Shown in pieces: positions 17,104 through 24,995 of a stretch of 64,000 bases of DNA (the stretch's first letter is position 1; every line of letters begins with the position of its first letter). A program made the position numbers and the translations under genes. Location of the stretch: assembly GCF_019056515.1 (NCBI RefSeq), contig NZ_CP064873.1:3162001-3226000 (forward strand), written 5' to 3'. Under the pieces are notes generated by a model. That model made no database searches. It saw nothing but the letters and a program-made list of their open reading frames with translations, and was not told where the DNA came from. This DNA comes from Microbacterium paraoxydans. GTDB taxonomy: Bacteria > Actinomycetota > Actinomycetes > Actinomycetales > Microbacteriaceae.

Positions 17104-18738
17104 TCAGATCGCCACGTCGCCGACGAGGTTGACCTTGATGCCCATGCCGTCGAACATCGCGGCCTTCGCGATCAGCGCCCTGTCCGCGGTCTCGGCGTCG
17201 GGCGCGTAGACGAGCTGCGCGTGGTTCGCCTTGTGCCGCGCCATGAACTGGTCGCGCGAGATGCCGTGCAGCACCACATGGGCGATCGGCCACTCCGGGT
17301 TCGTGGCGTCCTTCCGGCGCTGCGTCTCCTCCGCCGGCAGCTCGACGACCGACGCCCGGAAGATGTCCGCCTGCAGGACGCCCTCGGCGATGAACACCCG
17401 GGAGAGCACGACCTCGCCGGGCTTCGAGACGCCGTTGATCGTGGCGCCGCCCGCGGGGAAGAACACGTGACCCTGGCGCCACCCCTCCGCGTTCTGCCAG
17501 CCGCCGAGGTGAGAGGCCGGCACCGAGCCGGAGATCTCGTACACCCACACGAACTGCCCGTCGTAGTCCTCGCCCCAACGGACGTCGTGGAGAGTGTTGT
17601 CGGGGACGAGCCCCATCGCCCGCCAGACGCGGTCGGTCACGAGCGCATCGACGGCGACGCCCTCGTCGGCCTCGTTGAAATGCGGGAACGCGCGCCCCTC
17701 GTGCAGCACGCGGGAGCCGTCGCGCGAGGTCACCGGCGGGCGCTCGGTGGAGTTCAGGATGCCCTCCGCCAGGTCCGACGCCGGAACGAGATCCTTCAAG
17801 CCCTGCTGGTACTGGATGCCGACCGCGTCGAGGCCGAAGTCGTCGGCGATGCGGAGGGCGGCGATGTACATCTTCAGCTGCCACTGCACCTGCTCGCGGG
17901 TGAGCTCGGTCGCGGCGTCCTCGCCGTAGCGGAAGGTCATGCCGCGCTCGATCAGCCAGTCGTAGGCGGCGTCGGCCTCCTCCTCAGTGACGTTCAGCAT
18001 CTCCGCGTAGAGAGCCGACTGCGACAGGCGCTCCTTGTAGATGCCGGTCTGGTTGAGGAGCTCGTCGTCGAAGATGGCGTTGTACATGCCCATGCAGCCC
18101 TCGTCGAAGACGCCGATGATGGCCTTCTCGGCGCGCAGCTCCGCGGCGAGCGCCTCGCCGAGCTGCTTCTCCGGGCTGTCCGGCAGTGCGGGGAGCGGAC
18201 GCACGTGGGAGGCATCGTGGGTGATGGCGCCGGTCTCCGTCCACTCCCGGATGCCGTCGCGGAACCAGTCGTCGGTGAAGTCGACCGACCAGATCGTCGC
18301 GTACGGCTTGTCCATCTTCGTCAGGCCCGCGTTGAGGCCGAGGAGGCCGACGAGGCCGGGCCAGTCACCCGCGAAGTTCGCCACCGTGAGGATCGGGCCC
18401 TCGTGCGTGCGGAGGCCCGCGAGCACGTGGTGCGAGTACTGCCAGACGGCCTCGGCGACGATGAGCGGCGCGTCGACGGGGATGTTCTTGAACACCTCGA
18501 GACCCATGCGCTGGCTGGAGATGAAGCCGTGACCGGTCTCCGGGTCGACCTCATTGGCGCGGACGACCGTCCAGCCGAGGTCGTTCAGCACGCCGGTGAC
18601 CCCGGCCTCGAGCTCGACCTGGGTGGGCCAGCCGCCCGTGTTGGCCGACTCGCGCAGGTCGCCGGAGGCGATCAGGTACGCGGTCTTCGGCGCAGCGGTG
18701 GGACGGGATGCCGGGGTGGGCAGGGTATAGGCGGTCAT
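17104..18738 (-). CDS. fucI: L-fucose isomerase-like aldose-ketose isomerase
   Basis: The 544-residue protein has the appearance of the L-fucose/L-arabinose isomerase superfamily. It has FDEGCMGMYNAIFDD (about 210-224), GIQYQQGLKDLVPASDLAEG, a metal-site region ending PHFNEADEG, and DQFMARHKANHAQ near the C terminus. Such enzymes interconvert L-fucose and L-fuculose (or D-arabinose and D-ribulose) with Mn2+. Length is near the usual 580-590. It overlaps the upstream FGGY kinase by 4 bases (ATGA), the expected isomerase/kinase pairing. No fuculose-phosphate aldolase gene is nearby, so the actual sugar may differ from L-fucose. A perfect palindromic operator lies in front of the kinase. Confidence 0.75.
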   Translation of the reverse strand: MTAYTLPTPASRPTAAPKTAYLIASGDLRESANTGGWPTQVELEAGVTGVLNDLGWTVVRANEVDPETGHGFISSQRMGLEVFKNIPVDAPLIVAEAVWQYSHHVLAGLRTHEGPILTVANFAGDWPGLVGLLGLNAGLTKMDKPYATIWSVDFTDDWFRDGIREWTETGAITHDASHVRPLPALPDSPEKQLGEALAAELRAEKAIIGVFDEGCMGMYNAIFDDELLNQTGIYKERLSQSALYAEMLNVTEEEADAAYDWLIERGMTFRYGEDAATELTREQVQWQLKMYIAALRIADDFGLDAVGIQYQQGLKDLVPASDLAEGILNSTERPPVTSRDGSRVLHEGRAFPHFNEADEGVAVDALVTDRVWRAMGLVPDNTLHDVRWGEDYDGQFVWVYEISGSVPASHLGGWQNAEGWRQGHVFFPAGGATINGVSKPGEVVLSRVFIAEGVLQADIFRASVVELPAEETQRRKDATNPEWPIAHVVLHGISRDQFMARHKANHAQLVYAPDAETADRALIAKAAMFDGMGIKVNLVGDVAI

Positions 18739-20252
18739 GAGTTCTCCGGGGTCGAGGGGGTGGGGGATCCGTCGCGCTGGGCGGCGGCGAGTTCATGGAC
18801 GACGTCCTTCGAGCCGTCGTACAGGCGCACGTAGCGGTCGAAGAGGGCGTCCGCGAAAGGACGCAGCGCCTCGTCCGGGCGGACGGTGTCGGCGATGGGG
18901 TTCCAGTCGGTGATCGCGGGCGCGGCCCCGTCGGCGGCCGTGGCGGTCGCCGCGAGGAAGGCGGCCCCGTAGCTCGCGCCGATCGTCGTCTGCGGCACCT
19001 CCTGCACGAGCCCGGTGATGTCCGAGACGATCTGCAGCCACAGCCGTCCCTGCGTGCCGCCGCCGACCGCCACGATGCGGCGAATGTCGGCGCCGGCGGC
19101 TCGCATGGTCTCGACGTTGTGGCGCACGCCCAGCGCGGTGGCCTCGAGGGCCGCGCGATAGAGGTCTCCTCGGGTGTGCCGGAGGGTGAGCCCGGCGATG
19201 ACGCCGCGGGCGTCGGGATCCTGGATCGGGGTGCGCTCACCGGCGAAGTACGGCAGCATCAGCAGGCCGTTCGCGCCGGGACCCGACTCCTCCGCCTCGG
19301 CGAGCAGCGCCGGGTAGTCGGCGCCGGAGAGGTCCTTCAGCCACGCGGTGAGCGCTCCGGATGTGGACAACCCGCCGGCGAGGTTGCGCGTGCCCGCGAA
19401 GGCGCCGGCCGTCGTCCACATCGAGGGCGTGCGGAGCGTCTGCTCCCCGGTCGCGACGAGGAACATCGTCGTGCCGTACATCAGCATGAGGTCGCCGACC
19501 TCATGGGCGCCGACGCTCACCGCCTCGGTCCAGGCGTCGATCGTGCCGGTGATGACCGGAGTCCCCTCGGGCAGGCCGGTCAGGTCCGCTGCAGCGGCGG
19601 TCACGGTGCCCGCGATCTCCCCGGCCCAGCGCAGCGGGGGCTGCTCGATCGTCCCGGCGAACCGCTGCCACCAGGGGTCGTGCCACTGCTCGCGCTCGAT
19701 GTCGTACAGCGGCGAGACCTGGCTGGCCGACTGGTGGTCGAGGACGTAGGCGCCGGTGAGCTTGCGGGCCAGCCAGGAGGCGGGCATGTAGAGCCGCCGC
19801 GCGCGCTGCCAGGACTCCGGCTCTTCGTCGGCGACCCAGGCGAGCTTCGGCCCACCGGCCTGCGAGGTGAGCGTCGAGCCACCCACGCGGGTGATCTCCT
19901 CGACGCCGAGCTCCGCCGTCATGCGCTCGATCTGCGCCGTGGAACGGGTGTCCACACCGTAGAGGATCGCGGGGCGCACGGGCTCGTCGTCCTCGTCGGT
20001 GAGCAGGACGCACGGGCCCATGCCGCTCACGCCGACGCCCACGACCTCCGCGTCGGGGACCGCGGCGAGAAGGTCGGTGGCCAGCTCGACGAACTCGTCC
20101 CACCAGATCCGGCCGTCCATCTCGACCCATCCGGACTGCGGACGGGAGACATCGTGCGCGCGGGTCGCCGTCGCGAGGATCGTGCCGGCGGGGTCCACGA
20201 GGACGCCCTTGCTGCTGGACGTGCCGATGTCCACCCCGAGGGTGCAGCGCAT
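18735..20252 (-). CDS. FGGY-family carbohydrate kinase (xylulo/fuculokinase-like)
   Basis: The 505-residue kinase starts with the ATPase-fold phosphate-1 motif LGVDIGTSSSKGVLVD. It contains GVGVSGMGP, the domain-II region GTIDAWTEAVSVGAHEVGD, and the adenosine motif VAVGGGTQGRLWLQ near residue 395. FGGY kinases phosphorylate ketoses or related polyols in the cytosol. Because it is translationally coupled to the fucose-isomerase-like gene, the isomerase product is the expected substrate. AAAGGAG sits 6 bases upstream of the ATG. The palindrome GAAATCGATTTC is 52 bases upstream, so the operon likely belongs to the regulon of the LacI protein at 21114-22097. Exact sugar specificity is not readable from sequence. 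Confidence 0.8.
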   Translation of the reverse strand: MRCTLGVDIGTSSSKGVLVDPAGTILATATRAHDVSRPQSGWVEMDGRIWWDEFVELATDLLAAVPDAEVVGVGVSGMGPCVLLTDEDDEPVRPAILYGVDTRSTAQIERMTAELGVEEITRVGGSTLTSQAGGPKLAWVADEEPESWQRARRLYMPASWLARKLTGAYVLDHQSASQVSPLYDIEREQWHDPWWQRFAGTIEQPPLRWAGEIAGTVTAAAADLTGLPEGTPVITGTIDAWTEAVSVGAHEVGDLMLMYGTTMFLVATGEQTLRTPSMWTTAGAFAGTRNLAGGLSTSGALTAWLKDLSGADYPALLAEAEESGPGANGLLMLPYFAGERTPIQDPDARGVIAGLTLRHTRGDLYRAALEATALGVRHNVETMRAAGADIRRIVAVGGGTQGRLWLQIVSDITGLVQEVPQTTIGASYGAAFLAATATAADGAAPAITDWNPIADTVRPDEALRPFADALFDRYVRLYDGSKDVVHELAAAQRDGSPTPSTPENS

Positions 20253-20303
20253 GGTCTCTCCTTTGATCCCGACGGGCCGTGCAGGCCTGGACCCAGGCTA
20301 CGC

Positions 20304-20315
20304 GAAATCGATTTC
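20304..20315. promoter_or_regulatory. Perfect LacI-type operator of the isomerase/kinase operon
   Basis: GAAATCGATTTC is a perfect 12-bp palindrome centred on CG. It is identical to the site at 28094 in front of the ABC transporter operon, including the flanking CGC/GC and AAG. On the minus strand it lies between possible -35 (TTGCGC) and -10 (TAGCCT) hexamers. Confidence 0.75.
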
Positions 20316-20454
20316 AAGGCGCAAGGAGCCGACCGCTTCTGCACCACGAGGACCGATATCGAGAGTCTCCACAGTCTTCGCCTCCGGCCGGAAAAACGCC
20401 GGTTCAGCACCGGAATACCGTGACATCCTGACCCCTCCGATCGAGACTCGAGGC

Positions 20455-21102
20455 ATGCCCTTGAATGACCCACAGGTATGGACGCTGATCGGCATCTTCG
20501 TGACGACGATGCTCGGCGGCATGACCCTCATGACGACGCAGTTCGGCCGCGTGCTCCGTGCGGAGATCGGCGGGCTGCGTGGGGAGATGACCGGCGAGAT
20601 CGGCACCCTCCGCACCGAGATGACCACCGAGATCTCCGGCCTCCGCACCGACATGACCACCGAGATCGGCACCCTCCGCACCGAGATGACCACCGAGATC
20701 GGCACCCTTCGCACCGAGATGACCACCGAGACCACACGACTACGCAGTGAGATCGGCACCCTCCGCACCGACATGACCACCGAGATCGGCACCCTCCGCA
20801 CCGACACGACAACCGAGACCGCGGGCCTCCGCACCGACATGACGAACGAGGTCAGCGGACTCCACGGGGCGTTGGCGGCGCTGCACGCAGTGATGATGCG
20901 CGAGGTCGGCGGGCTGCGCGCGGCGATGGGTGCGCTGCACGGGGCGATGATCGGGCTGCGTGGCGAGATGATCGGCCTCCGTGGCGAGATGACCGCGCGG
21001 CTCGACGGCCTCGATCACCGCCTCGATCGATTGGAGGTGAAGGTCGACGATCTCGACAAGGAGATGACGAACCTCGCGGCGCGATTCTGGCGCTCGCAGT
21101 AG
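20455..21102 (+). CDS. Membrane-anchored coiled-coil protein with 11-residue repeats (long paralogue)
   Basis: The 215-residue protein shares its N-terminal membrane segment (NDPQVWTLIGIFVTTMLGGMTLM) and its C terminus (VKVDDLDKEMTNLAARFWRSQ) with the 92-residue paralogue at 16812. The middle holds about eight copies of an 11-residue unit, TEIGTLRTEMT and variants. More degenerate GLRxEM/LHGAM units follow, all fitting a long coiled coil. The units are encoded by near-identical 33-bp DNA repeats, so repeat number may vary among strains. The start could be ATG 20455 or TTG 20461. It is convergent with the LacI gene, 11 bases apart. Function unknown; a spacer or scaffold role is a guess. Confidence 0.65.
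   Translation: MPLNDPQVWTLIGIFVTTMLGGMTLMTTQFGRVLRAEIGGLRGEMTGEIGTLRTEMTTEISGLRTDMTTEIGTLRTEMTTEIGTLRTEMTTETTRLRSEIGTLRTDMTTEIGTLRTDTTTETAGLRTDMTNEVSGLHGALAALHAVMMREVGGLRAAMGALHGAMIGLRGEMIGLRGEMTARLDGLDHRLDRLEVKVDDLDKEMTNLAARFWRSQ
20596..20847 (+). repeat. Intragenic 33-bp tandem repeats
   Basis: Seven 33-bp units plus one shortened 21-bp unit, with cores GAGATCGGCACCCTCCGCAC and GAGATGACCACC, run head to tail inside the coiled-coil gene. Units at 20596, 20662 and 20695 differ by a single base at most. All units are multiples of three, so gain or loss keeps the frame. Such arrays change length by slippage or recombination. Confidence 0.85.
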
Positions 21103-21113
21103 CGACGCCCCGT

Positions 21114-22097
21114 TCAGGCGCGCGCGGCCGCGCGCTGCACCTCGCCGGAGAGGACGATCGTCCGGGCCGGTTGCTCGTCGCCCTTGATACGATCCAGCAG
21201 CATCCGCGCCGCCGTCACACCCATGAGGCGCGCGGGGAGCCTCACGACGGTGACGGCGGACGGCGACAGCGTCGTGAAGGGCAGCGACCCGATCACCGCG
21301 ACGCCGAGCTGCGGCGGGGTGAGTCCGTGCTCCGTGAGGACCTGGATCGCGCCGACACCGATGAGGTTGTTCCCGGCGACCACCGCGTCCGGCGGCTCCG
21401 GCAGCGCGAGGAGCTCCTCCATGGCCGCGCGCCCGCCGTCGACGCGGAACGTGGCGAAGCGCTGGAGCGAGGAGAGGTCATGATCGGAATCCATCGCCGA
21501 GAGCGCTTCCCGCCAGCCCTCCGCACGCTCCGCCGCGGTGTCGATGTGCGCGGGGCCACCGATGTACGCGATGCGCCGATACCCGGCGTCGAGCAGGCTC
21601 TGCGTCGCTGCGGCGCCCGCCTCCCGGTTGGCCATGACCACACCGTCGATGTCGGCGTCCGTGCGACGGTCCACCGCGACGACCGGCCGTCCCGTCGCCC
21701 GCACCGGCCCCAGATCCGAGTGCTCGTCCGCCGTCGCGATGATGACGCCCGACATGTTCTCGGCGATCGCGATCCGGAGGTACGTCGCCTCCTTCTCGGC
21801 CTGGGCGTCGGAGTTGCACAGCACGACGGAATACCCCGCTTCGGACGCCGCATCCTCCACGCCGCGCGCCATCTCGGTGAAGTACGGGTTCTCGATGTCC
21901 GGGATCACCAGGGCGATGACTTCGGAGCTCTGGGTCCGCAGCGTACGCGCCGTCCGGTTCGGGGTGAAGCGCAGTTCCTCGGCCGCCGCCCGCACCGCCG
22001 CCGCCTTCTCCTCCGACACGCTCGTGCCGTTGAAGACGCGCGAGACCGTGGCCGGGGAGACGCCGGCCCGCCGCGCGACGTCGTAGATCGTGGCCAT
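21114..22097 (-). CDS. LacI-family transcriptional regulator (second regulon)
   Basis: The 327-residue protein begins MATIYDVARRAGVSPATVSRVFNG, a canonical LacI helix-turn-helix. The hinge and a sugar-binding effector domain (VIPDIENPYFTEMARGVEDA, FRVDGGRAAMEELL) follow. ATG 22097 is used; GTG 22103 two codons upstream is possible. A 12-base operator-like palindrome (22109-22120) ends in its leader, so it may regulate itself. It lies 27 bases downstream of the DapA-like gene on the same strand and could also be transcribed from that operon. The identical palindromes at 20304 and 28094 are its probable remote targets. Its effector is likely a sugar or sugar acid handled by those operons. Confidence 0.9.
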   Translation of the reverse strand: MATIYDVARRAGVSPATVSRVFNGTSVSEEKAAAVRAAAEELRFTPNRTARTLRTQSSEVIALVIPDIENPYFTEMARGVEDAASEAGYSVVLCNSDAQAEKEATYLRIAIAENMSGVIIATADEHSDLGPVRATGRPVVAVDRRTDADIDGVVMANREAGAAATQSLLDAGYRRIAYIGGPAHIDTAAERAEGWREALSAMDSDHDLSSLQRFATFRVDGGRAAMEELLALPEPPDAVVAGNNLIGVGAIQVLTEHGLTPPQLGVAVIGSLPFTTLSPSAVTVVRLPARLMGVTAARMLLDRIKGDEQPARTIVLSGEVQRAAARA

Positions 22098-22108
22098 GGG
22101 CACCCACT

Positions 22109-22120
22109 GTAACCGGTTTC
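22109..22120. promoter_or_regulatory. Variant operator in front of the LacI gene
   Basis: GTAACCGGTTTC, read on the minus strand as GAAACCGGTTAC, matches GAAATCGATTTC in 9 of 12 positions and is itself nearly palindromic around CCGG. It sits 11 bases upstream of the LacI start and falls in the short gap after the DapA-like gene. Confidence 0.5.
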
Positions 22121-22124
22121 AGCC

Positions 22125-23036
22125 TCAGCCCTCCGCGAGGAATCGATCGAGAGTCGCTCCGAGAGCATCGAGCCGGGTCCGAGCCGCCTCCGAGAGCGGT
22201 CGGAACGGACGACGGCAGTCCCCCAGCGCTCCTGCACCTCCCGCGCTGCGACCGGAGAGGTATTTCGCCGCGGGGAAGACGTCGACCGCGACGAGCTCGG
22301 CGATGACATGGTTGATCCGGCTCTGCACCCGCTGCGCTCGGACCAGGTCGCCGGCGTCGAGGAGGCGCCGCGCCGCCTGGAAGAGCTCGACCTGGAGCCC
22401 CACGGTCGTGCCGATCGTCCCGCGGGCACCGGCGGCGAGCGCGGGCACGAACACCTCGTCGAACCCGTTGATGTAGGCCTTGTCGGGGAACGCCGCCTTC
22501 ATGCGCTCGAGGGCGTACATGTTGTGCGCGGTCTGCTTGAGACCGATCACGCGATCATCGCCCAAGAGCTCTCCGGCCGTCTCCAGCGTGAACTCGGTCC
22601 CCGTGAACTGCGGGATGTTGTAGACGATCAGCGGGAGGTCCACGGCGTCCAGCACCGCGCGGTAGTGGTCGAGGACGGCCTCGATGCCGAAGGAGTAGTA
22701 GATCGGCGGGATCATCGAGAGGGCGGAGGCGCCGGCGCGCTGCGCCCGCCGTCCGAGCTCGATCGCCTCCCGCGTCGACAGCGCGCCGACGTGGGCGACG
22801 ACGGGGATGCGCCCCTCGGCGGCGCGCACGGCGGTCTCCACCACCGCGGTCCGTTCATCCGCTGACAGGAGGAGACCCTCCCCCGACGACCCGCAGCAGT
22901 AGATCCCCTCGACGCCGCGGGAGACGTAGTCCTCCACGAGCGTCGAGAGCAGTCCGGTGTCCACCGCCCCGTCCGCGTCGTAGGGAGTGGCGATCGCCGC
23001 CATCAGCACCCCGAGGTCCGCCGCGGTGGTCACCAT
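22125..23036 (-). CDS. DapA/NanA-family aldolase or dehydratase
   Basis: The 303-residue TIM barrel belongs to the class I aldolase group of dihydrodipicolinate synthase and N-acetylneuraminate lyase. GSSGEG (49-54) binds the substrate carboxylate, Tyr 139 in VYNIP is the proton relay, and Lys 167 in GLKQT forms the Schiff base. In a catabolic operon such enzymes usually cleave or dehydrate 2-keto-3-deoxy sugar acids, producing pyruvate. That fits the enolase-superfamily dehydratase two genes upstream. ATG 23036 is chosen (GGGGGTGG 5-6 bases upstream); GTG 23045 and GTG 23033 are alternatives. The start overlaps the end of the SDR gene. This is a housekeeping-unlike paralogue, not lysine biosynthesis dapA. 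Confidence 0.8.
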   Translation of the reverse strand: MVTTAADLGVLMAAIATPYDADGAVDTGLLSTLVEDYVSRGVEGIYCCGSSGEGLLLSADERTAVVETAVRAAEGRIPVVAHVGALSTREAIELGRRAQRAGASALSMIPPIYYSFGIEAVLDHYRAVLDAVDLPLIVYNIPQFTGTEFTLETAGELLGDDRVIGLKQTAHNMYALERMKAAFPDKAYINGFDEVFVPALAAGARGTIGTTVGLQVELFQAARRLLDAGDLVRAQRVQSRINHVIAELVAVDVFPAAKYLSGRSAGGAGALGDCRRPFRPLSEAARTRLDALGATLDRFLAEG

Positions 23037-23856
23037 GCGGTCCACCCCCGTCCACGACGAGGTTCGCTCCGGTCATGTAGCGCGAGGCATCCGAGAGTAG
23101 GAAGACCGCGGCCCCGTTGAAGTCGGTCGCCTCCGCCATGCGTCCGATCGGGATGCGCGCGGTGTAGTTCTGCTGGAACGCCGCGTCCTGCGTGTCCCGA
23201 CCGACGCCGGAGGGGGTGAGGGTGTTGACCCTGATGCCCTGTCGGCCCCAGTACGTCGCGCAGTACCGGGTGAGGTTGTACAGCCCCGACTTCGCCGCCG
23301 AGTAGGCCACCGGCTTCACGAACGGCACCCCGGTCTGCTCCTCCTTGTAGGCGTAGATGTCCTGCACCGGCGACACCATCCCGTAGATCGAGCCGACGTT
23401 GATGATCGAGCCCGGCGTGCCGGCCGCGCGCATCCGGGCGCCGGCGGCCTGCGTGACGAGGAAGGTGCCGACGAGGTTCACGTCGACCACCTCCCGGAAC
23501 ACCTCGAGGGGGAAGTCCTCGAAGGGCCCGGAGACCTCGGGGGGCGCGCTCGGCTGGGTGTCCAGACCGGCGTTGTTGATCACGCCGTCCGGCGCCGCAC
23601 CCCACGCCTCGACGATCGCGTCGAGGCCGGCCTCGACGCTGTCCTTCGAGACGATGTCCACGGAGACGCCGAGGAGGCGCGGGCTGTCGGCGATCTCGGG
23701 GAACACCTCCTGCAGGCGTGCGGCGTCGACGGTGCGCGATGCCACGGCCACCCGGGCACCGCGTCCGTGGAGCTCCCGGACGAAGGCCGATCCGATCTGG
23801 CCGAGGCCGCCGGTGACCAGGATGATGCGGTCGGTGAGGTCGAAGATGTCCGTCAT
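23030..23856 (-). CDS. Short-chain dehydrogenase/reductase with a frameshift at its last codons
   Basis: The product has TGGLGQIG (15-22, NAD(P) loop), NNAG (94-97) and the catalytic Ser 156, Tyr 185 and Lys 189 (YSAAK). It is therefore a classical SDR that probably oxidises a sugar or sugar acid in the pathway. Family members end ...VVDGGWTAW-stop. Here the frame reads VVDGGGPHGD and runs on to 22855, while the expected WTAW-stop (TGA at 23030-23032) lies one frame over, past a run of five G (minus strand) where six would restore it. The restored protein has 275 residues; unrestored, 333. Only the last six or so residues are affected, so activity may survive. A sequencing error in the homopolymer is as likely as a real mutation. 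Confidence 0.75.
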
Positions 23857-23870
23857 GTCGTTCGTCTCCC

Positions 23871-24956
23871 TCAGCTCACCGCGTGCCGCGCGAGGTTCTC
23901 GCGGTCGTACTCCAGGCCGTTCCCCGGCGCTCCGGTCGGGACGAAGAACCCGTTCTGCGGCCGCTGCGGCACGATGACGCCGAGGTCGCTGAGCGTGCCC
24001 CCGTCCGTCATCTCGCCGAACAGGGCGTTGGGCACCGCGCAGAGCACGTTCGCCGTGAGCTCCATCACGAAGTGCGGCGTCATCGGGGCGTTGTACGCCC
24101 GGCCCAGGGCGGCGATGTCCATGTAGGGCGTGATGCCGCCCACGCGACCGACGTCGGCCTGGATGAAGTCGCACGCGTCGGCGAGGAGGTACTGGTTGAA
24201 CTGCTGGAGCGTGTAGACGTTCTCCCCCAGCCCGATCGGGATCGGCGAGCGGGCCCGGAGGCGCGCATGCGAGGCGACGTCGTCCACGCGCAGCGGCTCC
24301 TCCACCCAGTAGAGGTTGAGGTCGCGGAACCGGGTGACCGCCCGGACCGCCTCCCCGTACGTCCATCCCTGGTTCGCATCGACCATGAGCGGATACTCGC
24401 CCACCGCCTCGCGGATCTTGGTGAGCCGGTAGACGTCCTCTTCGAGGTCCGGCTTGCCGACCTTGACCTTCCCGGCGGCGTACCCGTCGGCCTTCCATTC
24501 CTTGACCTGCTCGACGACCTCCTCGGCGGACAGGTTCAGGTTGATGCCGCTGCCGTACAGTGCGACCCGGTCGCGCACCTGGCCGAGGAGCTTCGCGAGC
24601 GGCTGCTCGTAGTGCAGCCCCAGCAGGTCCCACAGCGCCACATCGATCGCGGCGAGGGCGAGCGTAGTGGTCCCGCCGGGGCCGTTGTCGCGCAGGTGCT
24701 GCCAGGAGTGCTGCCAGACGGCCCGCGGATTGACCTCGCGGCCGATGAGCGTGGGGATGAGCTCACGCAGCGCCGCCATCATCATCTGACCGCCGACACC
24801 AGACGTGTGGCTGAAGCCGGTGCCGACCAGCCCGGTGTCGGTGGTGATGTCGGCGAGGATGATCTCGATGTGGGTCACCCGATGGATCTGGTCTCCCCAC
24901 GGCCCCTTGGGGAGGGGGATGCGGGAGAGCTGGAGGTCGATCGATTCGATTTTCAT
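23871..24956 (-). CDS. Enolase-superfamily sugar-acid dehydratase (mandelate racemase/MLE type)
   Basis: The 361-residue protein has the enolase-superfamily layout: an alpha+beta cap of about 120 residues followed by a barrel with KVKVGK (163-168, catalytic Lys). Metal ligands are Asp 193 (VDANQGW), Glu 219/220 (VEEP) and Glu 245 (GLGEN). His 295 in TPHFVMEL is the probable second base. This acid/base set is typical of mandelate-racemase-subgroup dehydratases acting on aldonic acids. Beside an SDR and a DapA-like aldolase it suggests the order oxidation, dehydration, then aldol cleavage. An AAGGAC site precedes the ATG. The specific acid (fuconate, galactonate or other) cannot be fixed from sequence. 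Confidence 0.82.
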   Translation of the reverse strand: MKIESIDLQLSRIPLPKGPWGDQIHRVTHIEIILADITTDTGLVGTGFSHTSGVGGQMMMAALRELIPTLIGREVNPRAVWQHSWQHLRDNGPGGTTTLALAAIDVALWDLLGLHYEQPLAKLLGQVRDRVALYGSGINLNLSAEEVVEQVKEWKADGYAAGKVKVGKPDLEEDVYRLTKIREAVGEYPLMVDANQGWTYGEAVRAVTRFRDLNLYWVEEPLRVDDVASHARLRARSPIPIGLGENVYTLQQFNQYLLADACDFIQADVGRVGGITPYMDIAALGRAYNAPMTPHFVMELTANVLCAVPNALFGEMTDGGTLSDLGVIVPQRPQNGFFVPTGAPGNGLEYDRENLARHAVS

Positions 24957-24995
24957 GCGTGGTCCTTCCGGGACGACGAGGAGGGGACGGGAGCT

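Noticed and set aside
20596..20847. Regular 33-bp repeats resembling a CRISPR array
   Set aside because: The repeats are contiguous without spacers, stay in frame within a coding gene and encode 11-residue coiled-coil units; no cas genes are present.
22855..23030. Genuine C-terminal extension of the SDR overlapping the DapA-like gene
   Set aside because: The extra 58 residues are Gly/Arg-rich out-of-frame aldolase DNA; the expected SDR ending sits one base away in another frame, so a frameshift is the simpler reading.
22125..23036. Lysine-biosynthesis dapA
   Set aside because: It lies in a catabolic sugar-acid operon with importer and dehydratase and differs around the substrate loop (YNIPQFTG); likewise for the enzyme at 29042-29911, which is coupled to tctA.
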